From Sutcliffiella rhizosphaerae (GTDB lineage Bacteria > Bacillota > Bacilli > Bacillales > Bacillaceae_I), in NCBI RefSeq assembly GCF_917563925.1, contig NZ_CAKJTJ010000030.1, positions 1-38,370 of the forward strand: a stretch of 38,370 nucleotides of DNA. The letters run 5' to 3'. The notes under the pieces were generated by a model that was not told the origin of the DNA, ran no database searches, and saw only the letters and a program-made list of their open reading frames with translations. Shown here piece by piece: positions 1 to 7,995 of the stretch (position 1 is its first letter; each line of letters opens with the position of its first letter). The position numbers were made by a program, and so were the translations under genes.

Positions 1-120
1 AGGCTCGCGGGTCACCCGCGGAAAGCGAAGTCTTGCACGGAAATCAATAGCGGTATTTATTGTCGGCCATTATATTGTTCGTCTTTTTGTTTGTGTTCTT
101 TAGTTTTGTCCCAGCCTCTT
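1..120 (+). repeat. Left terminal inverted copy of a dispersed Bacillaceae repeat
   Basis: Positions 1-120 are the exact reverse complement of 38250-38369 (checked in 10-base blocks over all 120 positions; the match stops at 121/38249). The first half carries CCCGCGGAAAGCGAAG, also present in the element at 26342-26471, so this is the right-hand half of that repeat family, cut by the window edge. The second half ends in the motif GTCCCAGCCTCTT, reverse complement of the AAGAGGCTGGGAC motif I know from intergenic repeats of Bacilli. No ORF is supported here. Confidence 0.9.
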
Positions 121-189
121 TCTTTTTGGTTGGTTCATATTGTAGCACTTTAATTTACTTAAAATGGTATTACTGCTTCTAGTTCACCT

Positions 190-460
190 TTTTAAATTCT
201 TAGGGCTTATTACTGCCCCATTTCTACCATTTCTGATTTTAAGGCATTTATCGACCTTTGTTGTGCCCACTTTTCTTCCATTTCTAATTTTCGGGCACTT
301 ATTGAGCTTTGCTGTGCCCGCTTTTCTTCTATTTCTGATTTTCGGGCACTTATCGAGCTTTGCTGTGCCCGCTTTTCTTCCATTTCTAATTTTCGGGCAC
401 TTATTGAGCTTTGCTGTGCCCGCTTTTCTTCTATTTCTGATTTTCGGGCACTTATTGAGC
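190..460. repeat. 51-bp tandem repeat array, about 5 units
   Basis: Exact 51-bp period with units starting at 241, 292, 343 and 394, a partial unit at 445, and a shortened degenerate unit before 241. Units 292 and 394 are identical. Unit 343 differs from them at three positions and shares those bases with 241, so two types alternate (a 102-bp higher-order unit). Each good unit carries an inverted repeat CGGGCAC / GTGCCCG with a 15-nt loop. Because 51 is a multiple of 3, both strands have repetitive open frames (17-residue repeats). Neither has an SD, so I treat this as noncoding. Confidence 0.85.
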
Positions 461-519
461 TCATGAAAGCTCTATAACTTGTATTGTCACATTGGTCGAC
501 TAGTTACTTTGTTCTCCAA

Positions 520-2265
520 CTACGCTCTAAACTTCGTCGTCATTGACTGAAGCTCTTGGGCTAGTTCATTTAGTTCCTTGGATGCGTCAGAGAGTTGTTT
601 CATGGAATCTAGTTGTTTGTAAGTACTTGCTTCAATTTCATTGGTGAAATTGGAATTGTTATGAGCGATGGCTGTTAAGTCTTTTACGGCAGCTGTCACC
701 TCTTCAGTTCCTGCAGAAATTTCTTGAGATGCTGCGGAAACACCTTCAATTTTATTAGAAATTTGATCGGTCACCTGTTTAATACTGAAGAATAGTTCTC
801 CTGTTGTTTGGGCGACTTCGGTTCCTTTTGCGGCTTCTACTGTTCCAATTTCCATGGATGACACAGCATTGTTTGTTTCTTGTTGAATTTCTTCAATGAT
901 TTTGGAAATTTTGTCAGTTGATTTACTTGATTCTTCTGCAAGCTTTCTGACTTCCTGGGCAACAACGGCAAAGCCTTTGCCATTTTCTCCTGCTCGAGCT
1001 GCTTCAATGGCTGCATTAAGTGCTAGTAAATTGGTTTGATTTGAAATTCCCGTAATAACTTCAAGAATACTCGTAATTTCATCAGAGCGTTCTTTAAGTG
1101 TTTTGATAATTTCACTTGATTTCTGAACGGTGTCATTGATGATTCCCATTTGATTTACCACACCACTAATGGAATCTAATCCTTCAAGCGCATATTCTTC
1201 CATACGACGTGCTACTACTGTTACATCTTGGGAAGATAGAGAAATAGAATTAATTTCAGAAGCAATCTGTTCGATAGCACCCGCCGATTCCGTTACAGAT
1301 AGTTCTTGTGTTTGAATTCCTGTTGTCATTTGCTTAATGCTTTCATTAATTTTTTCGGAATGATCCTTTGATTGTTCCGTTACATTTGTTACTAACTCTG
1401 AAGATTGTAAAACAGTATCAGACGTAGCTTTGATTTTGATAATCATGGATTTCAGTTCAAATGCCATTTCATTAAAAGCTTCATTGATCTTACCTAGTTC
1501 ATCTTCTCGGGTCGGTAATTCTATATCAAGATTTCCGTTCCGCATTTCATTAATTCCGTCAGATAATTGCTTCAATGGTTTAAAAGTTCTGCGCGTTAAA
1601 TATATTTGTATCAATACAATGATTAAAATAGCCGGAAGTAAAATTAACAAGGAACTAAATAAGAATTTTTCGGTTCCGTTTTTAACCATACTCGCGTCTA
1701 CATCTACTCCAAAAAAGGCAAATACATTTCCTGCTGAATCTTTAATCGGATATACGACCGAAATCCATGTTCCGAATTGATCATGATAGATATCAGAAAC
1801 CGCCATTTCCTTCGTTTCGTTCATCTTTTTGATCGCTTCGGCACTTGCTGGAGGATGTTCATATATATCTCCAATATTCATATCAAATTCTTTTAAAAAT
1901 TCCACAATATGTGTAGGGTTTGCAATTATAGCTGATTTGTCCCCATCCTCTAACTCTGATGTGAACAGATATCCTTGAGCAACATTTGGATTAGTATCAG
2001 ATATTTCATCAAACAATGAGGTCAACTCTGTTTGGGCAACATCTTCAAAACTACTTTCTCCCATTGCTTGTACCACTAATGCTGGATCTATCTCTTCACT
2101 CCAACGTTGCGTGATATCTGTTGCCTGTTTTTCCATTTCTGTTGTCAAGACACCACTTTGAATAGATAGGCTGGAAGATATTAATACAACCCCTAATAAC
2201 AAGATTAATAGTGTTGTTGTAAGTATTGACTTTGTTATTAACGAAAGTCCTTTCAATATTTTCAT
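520..2265 (-). CDS. Methyl-accepting chemotaxis protein
   Basis: A transmembrane chemoreceptor of 581 aa that would signal to CheW/CheA. Seen: an N-terminal membrane segment (about 13-32), an extracytoplasmic sensor region (about 33-200, probably Cache-like), a second membrane segment (about 202-224), a HAMP linker (about 225-275), and a long signalling coiled coil with the highly conserved tip around 404-445, including [19 protein letters not shown]. The open frame runs 46 codons further upstream, but I start at the ATG at 2265 because GAGAGAGG precedes it at good spacing and the protein then begins with a normal short cytoplasmic tail before the first membrane helix. The ligand is unknown. 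It stands alone, with no che genes nearby. Confidence 0.93.
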   Translation of the reverse strand: MKILKGLSLITKSILTTTLLILLLGVVLISSSLSIQSGVLTTEMEKQATDITQRWSEEIDPALVVQAMGESSFEDVAQTELTSLFDEISDTNPNVAQGYLFTSELEDGDKSAIIANPTHIVEFLKEFDMNIGDIYEHPPASAEAIKKMNETKEMAVSDIYHDQFGTWISVVYPIKDSAGNVFAFFGVDVDASMVKNGTEKFLFSSLLILLPAILIIVLIQIYLTRRTFKPLKQLSDGINEMRNGNLDIELPTREDELGKINEAFNEMAFELKSMIIKIKATSDTVLQSSELVTNVTEQSKDHSEKINESIKQMTTGIQTQELSVTESAGAIEQIASEINSISLSSQDVTVVARRMEEYALEGLDSISGVVNQMGIINDTVQKSSEIIKTLKERSDEITSILEVITGISNQTNLLALNAAIEAARAGENGKGFAVVAQEVRKLAEESSKSTDKISKIIEEIQQETNNAVSSMEIGTVEAAKGTEVAQTTGELFFSIKQVTDQISNKIEGVSAASQEISAGTEEVTAAVKDLTAIAHNNSNFTNEIEASTYKQLDSMKQLSDASKELNELAQELQSMTTKFRA

Positions 2266-2410
2266 AATCAGATTTCCTCTCTCTCTTCTACGACAACATA
2301 CCTTTGATAGACTATTACAAATCATTGTTGTAAAAAGTCTCCAACTAATAGTATCGGAAGAAATAAGAGAATATGTAGAATATATTTTTTGTTTTGCTAA
2401 CAAAAAACAT

Positions 2411-2442
2411 AAAAAAACCGATCATCTTTTTAGAATGACCGG
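2411..2442 (-). terminator. Rho-independent terminator of map
   Basis: On the minus strand CCGGTCAT / ATGATCGG form an 8-bp stem (one G-T pair) with a 9-nt loop, followed by seven T. It lies 10 bp after the map stop codon and upstream of the chemoreceptor start, so the two genes are separate units. Confidence 0.85.
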
Positions 2443-2451
2443 GCTTTCTAC

Positions 2452-3198
2452 TTATTGTTCTGTCAATATTAACGGACCGTCTTTTGTTATCGCAATGGTA
2501 TGCTCGTACTGGGCAGACAGTTTTCCGTCCACCGTTCTAGCGGTCCAGCCATTGGCATCCATTTTAGAATGCCAGGAACCTTGATTGATCATAGGTTCAA
2601 TCGTGATTACCATTCCTTCTCGTAATCTAACGCCTCTTCCGGGGATTCCAAAATGCAGGATTTGCGGCTCCTCATGGATGGTTCTGCCGATTCCATGACC
2701 AGTAAAGTCCCTAACAACCGAGTATCCTTCTCCTTCCGCGTACGTTTGAATAGCATGGCCAATATCCCCTAGTCTGTTACCAGGTACCGCCTGTTCTATC
2801 CCTTTGTACATCGATTCTTTCGTTATTTTCATTAGGTTTTGTGTGGATTCACTCACTTCTCCCACCGCATACGTCCACGCTGAGTCTGCAAGTGCCCCTT
2901 TTAAATTTACGACAAAATCAATCGTCACCAAATCCCCCTCATTTAACGGTTCCTTACGGGGATACCCATGACAGATTTCATCATTGATGGATGCACAAGT
3001 AGCGTATTGGTAGCCGCGATACCCATCTTGTTCTGGTGTAGCTCCATTCTTTTTCAAAAATTTCTCCACATACGTATTGATTTCCATCGTTGTTATGCCA
3101 GGCTTGATGAGCTTTGCAAGGTCTCGGTGACAGGCAGCCAAGATTTTACCTGCTTCAGCCATCATTTGAATTTCTCTTTCGGATTTTAATATAATCAT
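2452..3198 (-). CDS. map: Methionine aminopeptidase, type I
   Basis: Cytosolic metalloprotease of 248 aa that removes N-terminal Met from nascent proteins. All family metal ligands are visible: D94 (in TIDF), D105 (in ADSAW), H168 (in GHGIGR), E201 (in ITIEP) and E232 (in YEHTI), plus substrate-contact H77 (in CHGYP). Length matches bacterial type I enzymes. It is not next to the ribosomal/secY cluster where the housekeeping copy usually sits, so it may be a second paralogue. As I remember them it is closer to B. subtilis MapA than to YflG. The SD is AAGGA, somewhat far from the ATG. It is monocistronic, with its own terminator. Confidence 0.95.
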   Translation of the reverse strand: MIILKSEREIQMMAEAGKILAACHRDLAKLIKPGITTMEINTYVEKFLKKNGATPEQDGYRGYQYATCASINDEICHGYPRKEPLNEGDLVTIDFVVNLKGALADSAWTYAVGEVSESTQNLMKITKESMYKGIEQAVPGNRLGDIGHAIQTYAEGEGYSVVRDFTGHGIGRTIHEEPQILHFGIPGRGVRLREGMVITIEPMINQGSWHSKMDANGWTARTVDGKLSAQYEHTIAITKDGPLILTEQ

Positions 3199-3275
3199 TT
3201 CGTAACCAGCATCCTTCTATAAATTTTGTTGCAGTATGATAACTTATGCATGATTTAGCGGACAGTGAACAATTA

Positions 3276-3301
3276 GAAAAGCCATCCTGTTGCTGGATGA
3301 C
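3276..3301 (-). terminator. Terminator directly after the OsmC-like gene
   Basis: On the minus strand GTCATCC / GGATGGC (7 bp, one G-T) with a 7-nt loop, then TTTTCT. The stem begins right after the stop codon. Confidence 0.75.
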
Positions 3302-3682
3302 TTATACTAACTCAAACGTTTCCACTATTTCGATGCTATCTTTTACAGATTGGGCCATTGGACAATTCTTGCTTGCAAGTTCAATTGAAGAGGCAATTTT
3401 GCTTTCCACTAAATCATTCCCCTTTATCGTATAATGAATATGTATTTTTTCTATTCGGTTTGCTTCTTTTTCATTCCTCGTTACATCTGCTTTTATTGCA
3501 ATATCCTCAACTTCCAATCGCTTTTTCTTCAGGATTGTTCTAAGGACACCTCCACTACAAACGACAATGGACGAGACCATCAACTGAAATGGGCGAAATC
3601 CGAACTGTTCATCTCCTGCTACATGCAGTTCCCCATACTCAAGGCTCGTTGTAAATCCAACATCTTTCATTTTAAATTTCAT
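3302..3682 (-). CDS. OsmC/Ohr-family protein
   Basis: Small cytosolic protein of 126 aa with the OsmC-like fold. Known members are thiol peroxidases acting on organic hydroperoxides or detoxification proteins. The two family cysteines are present: C42 in VVCSGG and C107 in NCPMA. The open frame extends 30 codons upstream, but AAAGGAG lies 10 nt before the ATG at 3682 and the upstream residues look like noise, so I use that start. It is shorter than Ohr (about 140 aa) and closer to the YhfA-like branch, where peroxidase activity is less certain. It is flanked by its own terminator and lies divergent from the exporter gene. Confidence 0.85.
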   Translation of the reverse strand: MKFKMKDVGFTTSLEYGELHVAGDEQFGFRPFQLMVSSIVVCSGGVLRTILKKKRLEVEDIAIKADVTRNEKEANRIEKIHIHYTIKGNDLVESKIASSIELASKNCPMAQSVKDSIEIVETFELV

Positions 3683-3834
3683 TTGTCTGTCCACTCCTTT
3701 ACTACATTTTACAATAGCAGAAATAATAATGATGATGCTAGTTATATGACTGCTACATATTATCCATTCCAATCGTTAAATGAATTATGTAAAATAAAGA
3801 TTGGTTAAAAACTTACAGATAGAGGTTGCATCTT

Positions 3835-4998
3835 ATGAATCGTTTCCGCTTTTGGATACTCGTTTCCATCGTTGCAGTATCCGGCTTCAGCCAAGGTATG
3901 CTGCTTCCATTAATCGCAGTTATTTTTGAAAATAGTGGTGTGTCCTCCACTTTAAATGGGCTTAATGCTACTGCATTATATATCGGAATATTACTGGCAT
4001 CTCCCTTTATGGAGCAGCCATTACGCAAGTATGGATACCGCCCTGTCATCATTGTGGGTGGATTACTTGTGGTCATTTCCCTTGCAATGTTTCCATTATG
4101 GCAAAGTTTTTGGTTCTGGTTCCTGTTGAGATTGCTCATTGGAATTGGTGATCATGCCTTGCATTTTGCCACCCAAACATGGATTACTTCGTTTTCTCCC
4201 GAAAATGTACGCGGTCGTAACATTTCGTTATATGGAGTCTTTTTTGGTATCGGATTTGCTGCTGGACCGTTAATGACACCTTTAGTAACGATAAATGAAG
4301 CTTTCCCATTCATGCTATCTTCCGGATTATGTTTAATTGGTTGGTTGTTCTTGTTTTTCTTAAAAAATGAACGACCGGAGCAAGAAGTTGGAGTCAACTC
4401 CTTCTTGGAAACGATTAAGCGATTCAAAAAAGCGTGGAAATATGGATGGATTGCCTTTTTGCCTCCATTAGGCTATGGATTTTTGGAAGCATCTTTAAAT
4501 GGTAGCTTTCCCATTTATGCATTGCGCACAGGCATTGATGTTAGAGTTGTTTCCATTCTCCTCGCTTCCTTTGCGATCGGTGGCATTGTGTTCCAAATTC
4601 CGCTTGGAATGATGAGTGATAAATTCGGGCGACGTAACATTTTGCTTGTGATTTTGTCCTTAGGATGTTTTAGCTTTATAACAGCAAGCTTTTTAGAACA
4701 TACCGTCATTGGTCTTGCCATCTGTATCTTTGTGGCAGGCATGCTAGTTGGCTCCACCTTTTCATTAGGAATAAGCTACATGACAGATCTGATGCCAAAA
4801 AACCTACTACCTACTGGAAATTTGATGTGCGGTATCGCATTTAGTGTGGGGAGCTTAGGAGGACCTTTCTTCGGAGGAATGTTTATCCAGTTCTTTAGTG
4901 GCGTGAGCTTCTTCCACATTATTAGCCTTTTGCTATTTATTATATTTCTGCTGACCTTCTCTTATGGACAACGTGGAATTCTTACTGTAAAGGGGTAA
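3835..4998 (+). CDS. yfkF: MFS transporter, YfkF-like
   Basis: Major facilitator superfamily exporter, 387 aa, with about 12 hydrophobic segments. The motif-A region between TM2 and TM3 is weak (ending RKYGYRP), and its counterpart in the second half is clear (GMMSDKFGRRN). I start at the ATG at 3835 rather than a TTG at 3826, because AGAGG lies 9 nt before the ATG. The substrate cannot be read from sequence. The symbol rests on length (B. subtilis YfkF is about 390 aa) and proximity to yfkH/I/J/K homologues 3-6 kb away, so it is an inference from synteny. Transcription ends at the hairpin at 5003. Confidence 0.85.
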   Translation: MNRFRFWILVSIVAVSGFSQGMLLPLIAVIFENSGVSSTLNGLNATALYIGILLASPFMEQPLRKYGYRPVIIVGGLLVVISLAMFPLWQSFWFWFLLRLLIGIGDHALHFATQTWITSFSPENVRGRNISLYGVFFGIGFAAGPLMTPLVTINEAFPFMLSSGLCLIGWLFLFFLKNERPEQEVGVNSFLETIKRFKKAWKYGWIAFLPPLGYGFLEASLNGSFPIYALRTGIDVRVVSILLASFAIGGIVFQIPLGMMSDKFGRRNILLVILSLGCFSFITASFLEHTVIGLAICIFVAGMLVGSTFSLGISYMTDLMPKNLLPTGNLMCGIAFSVGSLGGPFFGGMFIQFFSGVSFFHIISLLLFIIFLLTFSYGQRGILTVKG

Positions 4999-5002
4999 GT
5001 TC

Positions 5003-5025
5003 GGGGGGAGTACTTCCCCTTTTTT
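5003..5025 (+). terminator. Terminator of the MFS gene
   Basis: GGGGA / TTCCCC hairpin with a short loop followed by six T, 5 bp after the stop codon. On the opposite strand no T run follows, so it serves the plus strand only. Confidence 0.8.
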
Positions 5026-5029
5026 CCCT

Positions 5030-5170
5030 CTATCTTACCGCTACAAATGCTCTTCTCTCTGCATAGCTTTTACAAAGCGAGCAACAATATAGCTTCTTCC
5101 CTTTTTCTTGATACGTGTAAAAGTCCTTGATTTTCTTCTTGCAAAAATAGCATTTCTTTTTAAACCACAT
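5030..5170 (-). CDS. 46-aa zinc-ribbon microprotein
   Basis: Below the usual ORF length cut-off, and easily hidden by a longer 60-codon frame (5041-5223) that has no SD. The 46-aa frame starts at the ATG at 5170 with AAGGA 10 nt upstream. It encodes a Lys/Tyr-rich peptide with a cysteine knuckle pair: C7-x2-C10 (CYFC) and C29/C30-x2-C33 (CCSLC), the layout of a minimal zinc ribbon. It ends SYAERRAFVAVR. No membrane segment or signal. The function is unknown; zinc or iron binding is an inference from the cysteines. It is convergent with the MFS gene, stopping 5 bp from that gene's terminator, and divergent from pfeT. Confidence 0.8.
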   Translation of the reverse strand: MWFKKKCYFCKKKIKDFYTYQEKGKKLYCCSLCKSYAERRAFVAVR

Positions 5171-5578
5171 AAAGATTGATTCCTTCCCCTTTTTAAACAC
5201 ATACTATTGTTTAATTTTACCATAATATCGCAGTTCCTATTTTAAAAAATTCCATCTAATCCGAACGCTTCATCCCTAATAAAATAAAATTATTATAAGC
5301 TATTAATCTAGCTACTGATTGTCGTCTAAGTTTTAATGATTACAAAAACAGGGAAAGATAAAAACTAGGCAAGTTCAGCTGGGATATTACCTTTTTTACC
5401 TACATAGTTTACTAGAACGATTATTTATCTCGCTATAGGGTCAACCTCACACAGTAAACTTTCCCTAGGGCCACTCTTTCTCATTCCTTAACACTAAAAT
5501 GCATTTTCCCTCATAAATATAGACCTAAAGAAAAAAAGCTAGCAATTCTCAATTAGATAATCTATAATAAGGATTAAA
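5171..5578. other. Noncoding AT-rich region upstream of pfeT
   Basis: About 400 bp without a plausible ORF on either strand. Position 5284-5298 matches the PerR consensus TTATAAT-N-ATTATAA at 12 of 14 positions (right half perfect), 114 bp upstream of the zinc-ribbon gene. In such AT-rich DNA this may be chance. I see no clear terminator or riboswitch. Confidence 0.4.
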
Positions 5579-5593
5579 TAATAATTAATATAA
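5579..5593 (+). promoter_or_regulatory. PerR-like box upstream of pfeT
   Basis: TAATAAT-T-AATATAA matches the 7-1-7 PerR consensus at 12 of 14 positions. It lies 5 bp before a Fur-like box. PerR control of the B. subtilis orthologue is known. AT-richness makes a chance match possible. Confidence 0.45.
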
Positions 5594-5598
5594 TTAAA

Positions 5599-5619
5599 TG
5601 AAAATTACTCTCATTATCA
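5599..5619 (+). promoter_or_regulatory. Fur-like box upstream of pfeT
   Basis: The 21-bp site matches the extended Fur consensus (overlapping TGATAAT-N-ATTATCA units) at 16 of 21 positions, with a perfect right half TCATTATCA. It is about 104 bp upstream of the pfeT start. In B. subtilis, Fur is reported to act positively at pfeT, so a site beside the PerR box fits. Confidence 0.5.
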
Positions 5620-5722
5620 ATGAAATGAATAGGTTTCGCTGCTATCAAAGGTTGGTGGCAGCTTTCGTCGTTTATTTGGGGTATTGATGTTGATTATTTT
5701 TCTCAATTAGGAGGTATAAATT

Positions 5723-7615
5723 ATGAATGAAGCAGTAACCAAAGCTAAAAATGATAATTTTTTCACTACACATATCGAATTGATTTTTGCCATTACTTCT
5801 GGGATTTTAATTTTGGCTGGATGGCTGCTACTGAAAATGGATGTTAACACCGTAGCTATACCTGTTTTTATCCTTGCTTATCTAATCGGCGGCTATTTTA
5901 AAGCTAAAGAAGGTATCGAGGACACGATTGAGGAAAAAGAATTAAATGTGGAAATGTTAATGATTATTGCTGCTATTGGTGCGGCCATAATCGGATATTG
6001 GATGGAAGGCGCAATTCTTATCTTTATTTTTGCATTAAGCGGCGCTTTGGAAACATATACAATGAATCGAAGTCACAAAGAAATATCTGCTCTTATGGAT
6101 ATTCAGCCTGAGGAAGCTTTACGAATCACAGATGATAGCGAAGAAAAAGTCCATATTTCGGCTCTTGCCATTGGAGATCATGTGCTAGTAAAGCCGGGAG
6201 AGCGAATCCCAACTGATGGAATGATTGTTAGTGGAGAGTCCGCAATCGATGAAGCTGCAATCACCGGTGAATCCATCCCACTTGAGAAGCAAAACGGGGA
6301 TGAAGTTTTTGCAGGTACTATGAATGTTAATGGTACTGTCGTTGTTGAAGTTACCAAGCTTTCTACTGAAACACTTTTTCAAAAAATCATTAATCTTGTC
6401 CAAAATGCACAAAGTGAAAAGTCCCCTTCCCAACAGTTTTTAGAAAGGTTTGAAGGTCCTTACGTCAAAATTGTGCTCGGTGTTGTATTAGTAATGATGT
6501 TCCTGCCATACTTCTTACTTGGCTGGAGCTGGAATGAAACATTTTATCGTGCCATGATTTTACTTGTAGTAGCCTCACCTTGTGCCCTTGTTGCCTCCAT
6601 TATGCCAGCAACCTTGTCGGCTATTTCAAATGGTGCGAGAAAAGGGATACTTTTTAAAGGTGGAGTACATTTAGAAAACTTAAGTCACATACAAGCTATT
6701 GCTTTTGATAAAACTGGTACTTTGACTAAGGGGAAACCGGAAGTAACGGATGTTGAGGTCCGAGACGGCATGACAAAAGAAGAATTTCTTTATATTGTAG
6801 GATCCATTGAAAGCTACTCCAATCATCCCCTTGCACAAGCAATTACAAATTATGCTAAAAAGAATAGCACACATGCATTGAAGCGCCCCGATCAACTGGA
6901 TGATAGAGCAGGTTGGGGCGTAAGAGGAAAACTTGATGACCAAGAATATTATGTGGGAAAGGCTGACTTTGTTGGAGTAGATATTGCCCATAAATTTGGA
7001 GATGGCATAGCTGAACGCCTGACTAAAACGGGTAAAACCGTCGTGTACGTAAAAGACGAAGCTGGCATTGTTGGAATATTAGCGTTAAAGGATGTTATTC
7101 GGAAAGAAACGGTTCAAGCCATTCAACAGCTACAAAATCTAGATGTTCAATCGATCATGATTACAGGAGATAGTGAACGGACCGCGGAAGCCATTGCTAC
7201 GGAAGCCGCTATTAATAAATATGTAGCCGAATGTTTACCAGAAACAAAAGTGGAGACAGTCAAGAATTTGAAAGAGGAATATCGTGTAGTTGGAATGGTT
7301 GGAGATGGGATTAATGATGCACCAGCACTAGCCACTGCAAATGTCGGTATAGCCATGGGAGAAGGAACAGACGTTGCTCTGGAAACAGCCGATGTCGTAC
7401 TAATGAAAAATGACTTAGAAAAGATCGCGGAAGCTATTAAGCTTTCTAAGCGAATGAATCGGATTATCAAGCAAAACATCATTTTTTCTATTACCGTTAT
7501 TATGTTCCTCATTTGCTCTAATTTCCTTCAGATAATAGACCTACCATTTGGAGTTATTGGTCATGAAGGAAGCACCATTTTAGTCATTCTAAATGGTTTA
7601 CGATTACTACGTTAA
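5723..7615 (+). CDS. pfeT: P1B4-type metal-efflux ATPase, PfeT/ZosA-like
   Basis: Membrane P-type ATPase of 630 aa that exports metal, in B. subtilis Fe(II) (PfeT, also named ZosA/YkvW). Seen in order: no N-terminal metal-binding (HMA) domain; early membrane helices (20-110); actuator motif TGES 181-184; the SPC metal site 285-287 in TM4; phosphorylated D329 in DKTGT; the HP motif at 368-369; the hinge GDGINDAP near 534; and HEGST near 614 in the last helix. SPC plus HEGxT and the lack of an HMA domain separate it from CadA/ZntA and CopA. SD TTAGGAGG. The upstream PerR-like and Fur-like boxes agree with peroxide/iron control. Followed by a terminator. Confidence 0.92.
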   Translation: MNEAVTKAKNDNFFTTHIELIFAITSGILILAGWLLLKMDVNTVAIPVFILAYLIGGYFKAKEGIEDTIEEKELNVEMLMIIAAIGAAIIGYWMEGAILIFIFALSGALETYTMNRSHKEISALMDIQPEEALRITDDSEEKVHISALAIGDHVLVKPGERIPTDGMIVSGESAIDEAAITGESIPLEKQNGDEVFAGTMNVNGTVVVEVTKLSTETLFQKIINLVQNAQSEKSPSQQFLERFEGPYVKIVLGVVLVMMFLPYFLLGWSWNETFYRAMILLVVASPCALVASIMPATLSAISNGARKGILFKGGVHLENLSHIQAIAFDKTGTLTKGKPEVTDVEVRDGMTKEEFLYIVGSIESYSNHPLAQAITNYAKKNSTHALKRPDQLDDRAGWGVRGKLDDQEYYVGKADFVGVDIAHKFGDGIAERLTKTGKTVVYVKDEAGIVGILALKDVIRKETVQAIQQLQNLDVQSIMITGDSERTAEAIATEAAINKYVAECLPETKVETVKNLKEEYRVVGMVGDGINDAPALATANVGIAMGEGTDVALETADVVLMKNDLEKIAEAIKLSKRMNRIIKQNIIFSITVIMFLICSNFLQIIDLPFGVIGHEGSTILVILNGLRLLR

Positions 7616-7647
7616 AGCAGCAGGCTATATGCCTACTGCTTTTTTTG
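7616..7647 (+). terminator. Terminator of pfeT
   Basis: AGCAG-AGGC / GCCT-CTGCT stem with loop TATAT and seven T, starting right after the stop codon. Confidence 0.9.
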
Positions 7648-7671
7648 TGAAAAGAGCCCAGTGCGCTTTTC

Positions 7672-7776
7672 TTAGTGATAGCCGTTTTGGCCATTCGCAC
7701 TGCTTGATGTTTTGTTTTTAGGCTTATGCTTAGAGTTTTGTTTTGTACCGCCATCTTTTTTCGTATGCTTTGTCAT
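7672..7776 (-). CDS. 34-aa basic hydrophilic microprotein
   Basis: ATG at 7776 preceded by a strong SD (AGGAGGGAA). The 34-aa product is rich in Lys, Asn, Ser and Gly, begins MTKHTKKDGG and ends NGQNGYH, with no Cys, no membrane segment and likely disorder. Composition resembles minor spore or DNA-associated small proteins of Bacillaceae, but I cannot assign a family. The end of the gene and the following bases can pair (AGTGCG with CGCACT), perhaps a terminator. It is convergent with pfeT. Confidence 0.65.
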   Translation of the reverse strand: MTKHTKKDGGTKQNSKHKPKNKTSSSANGQNGYH

Positions 7777-7883
7777 GAAAGTTCCCTCCTGCTTGGGGTT
7801 AGAGTGTCTTTCACAAAATAGCATACCCTTTGTGGCTGTGAGGATTGCAAGGTAAATGGTGGAACGCTCGGGAACTTATTCGT

Positions 7884-7965
7884 AAATATCTAAATAGACA
7901 CTTTAAATACCTAAATATCCTCATAAAATATTCAAATACCCATAAAAATCCCCGAACAACTTTGT
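7884..7965. repeat. Short array with about 21-bp period
   Basis: Blocks starting AAAT(A/C) occur at 7884, 7905, 7926 and 7945 (lengths 21, 21, 19, 21), each opening AAATA or AAAAT. Low-complexity AT DNA, so the period is weaker evidence than in the arrays at 16872 and 22538. It lies between the 34-aa gene and the yfkH terminator. Confidence 0.4.
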
Positions 7966-7975
7966 AAATCAGGGG
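7944..7975 (-). terminator. Possible terminator of the yfkJ-yfkI-yfkH operon
   Basis: On the minus strand CCCCTGA / TTCGGGG pair imperfectly around a long loop, then ATTTTTAT. It is 20 bp past the yfkH stop. The stem is weak. Confidence 0.4.
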
Positions 7976-7995
7976 AATTACACACTTTTTCTAGC

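Noticed and set aside
164-466. 100-aa plus-strand and 84-aa minus-strand repetitive ORFs
   Set aside because: They are by-products of a 51-bp (17-codon) tandem repeat, without SD; two of the three A/B differences change the minus-strand amino acid, so there is no sign of coding constraint.
5041-5223. 60-codon minus-strand ORF
   Set aside because: No SD at its start; the overlapping 46-codon frame has both a good SD and a zinc-ribbon cysteine pattern.
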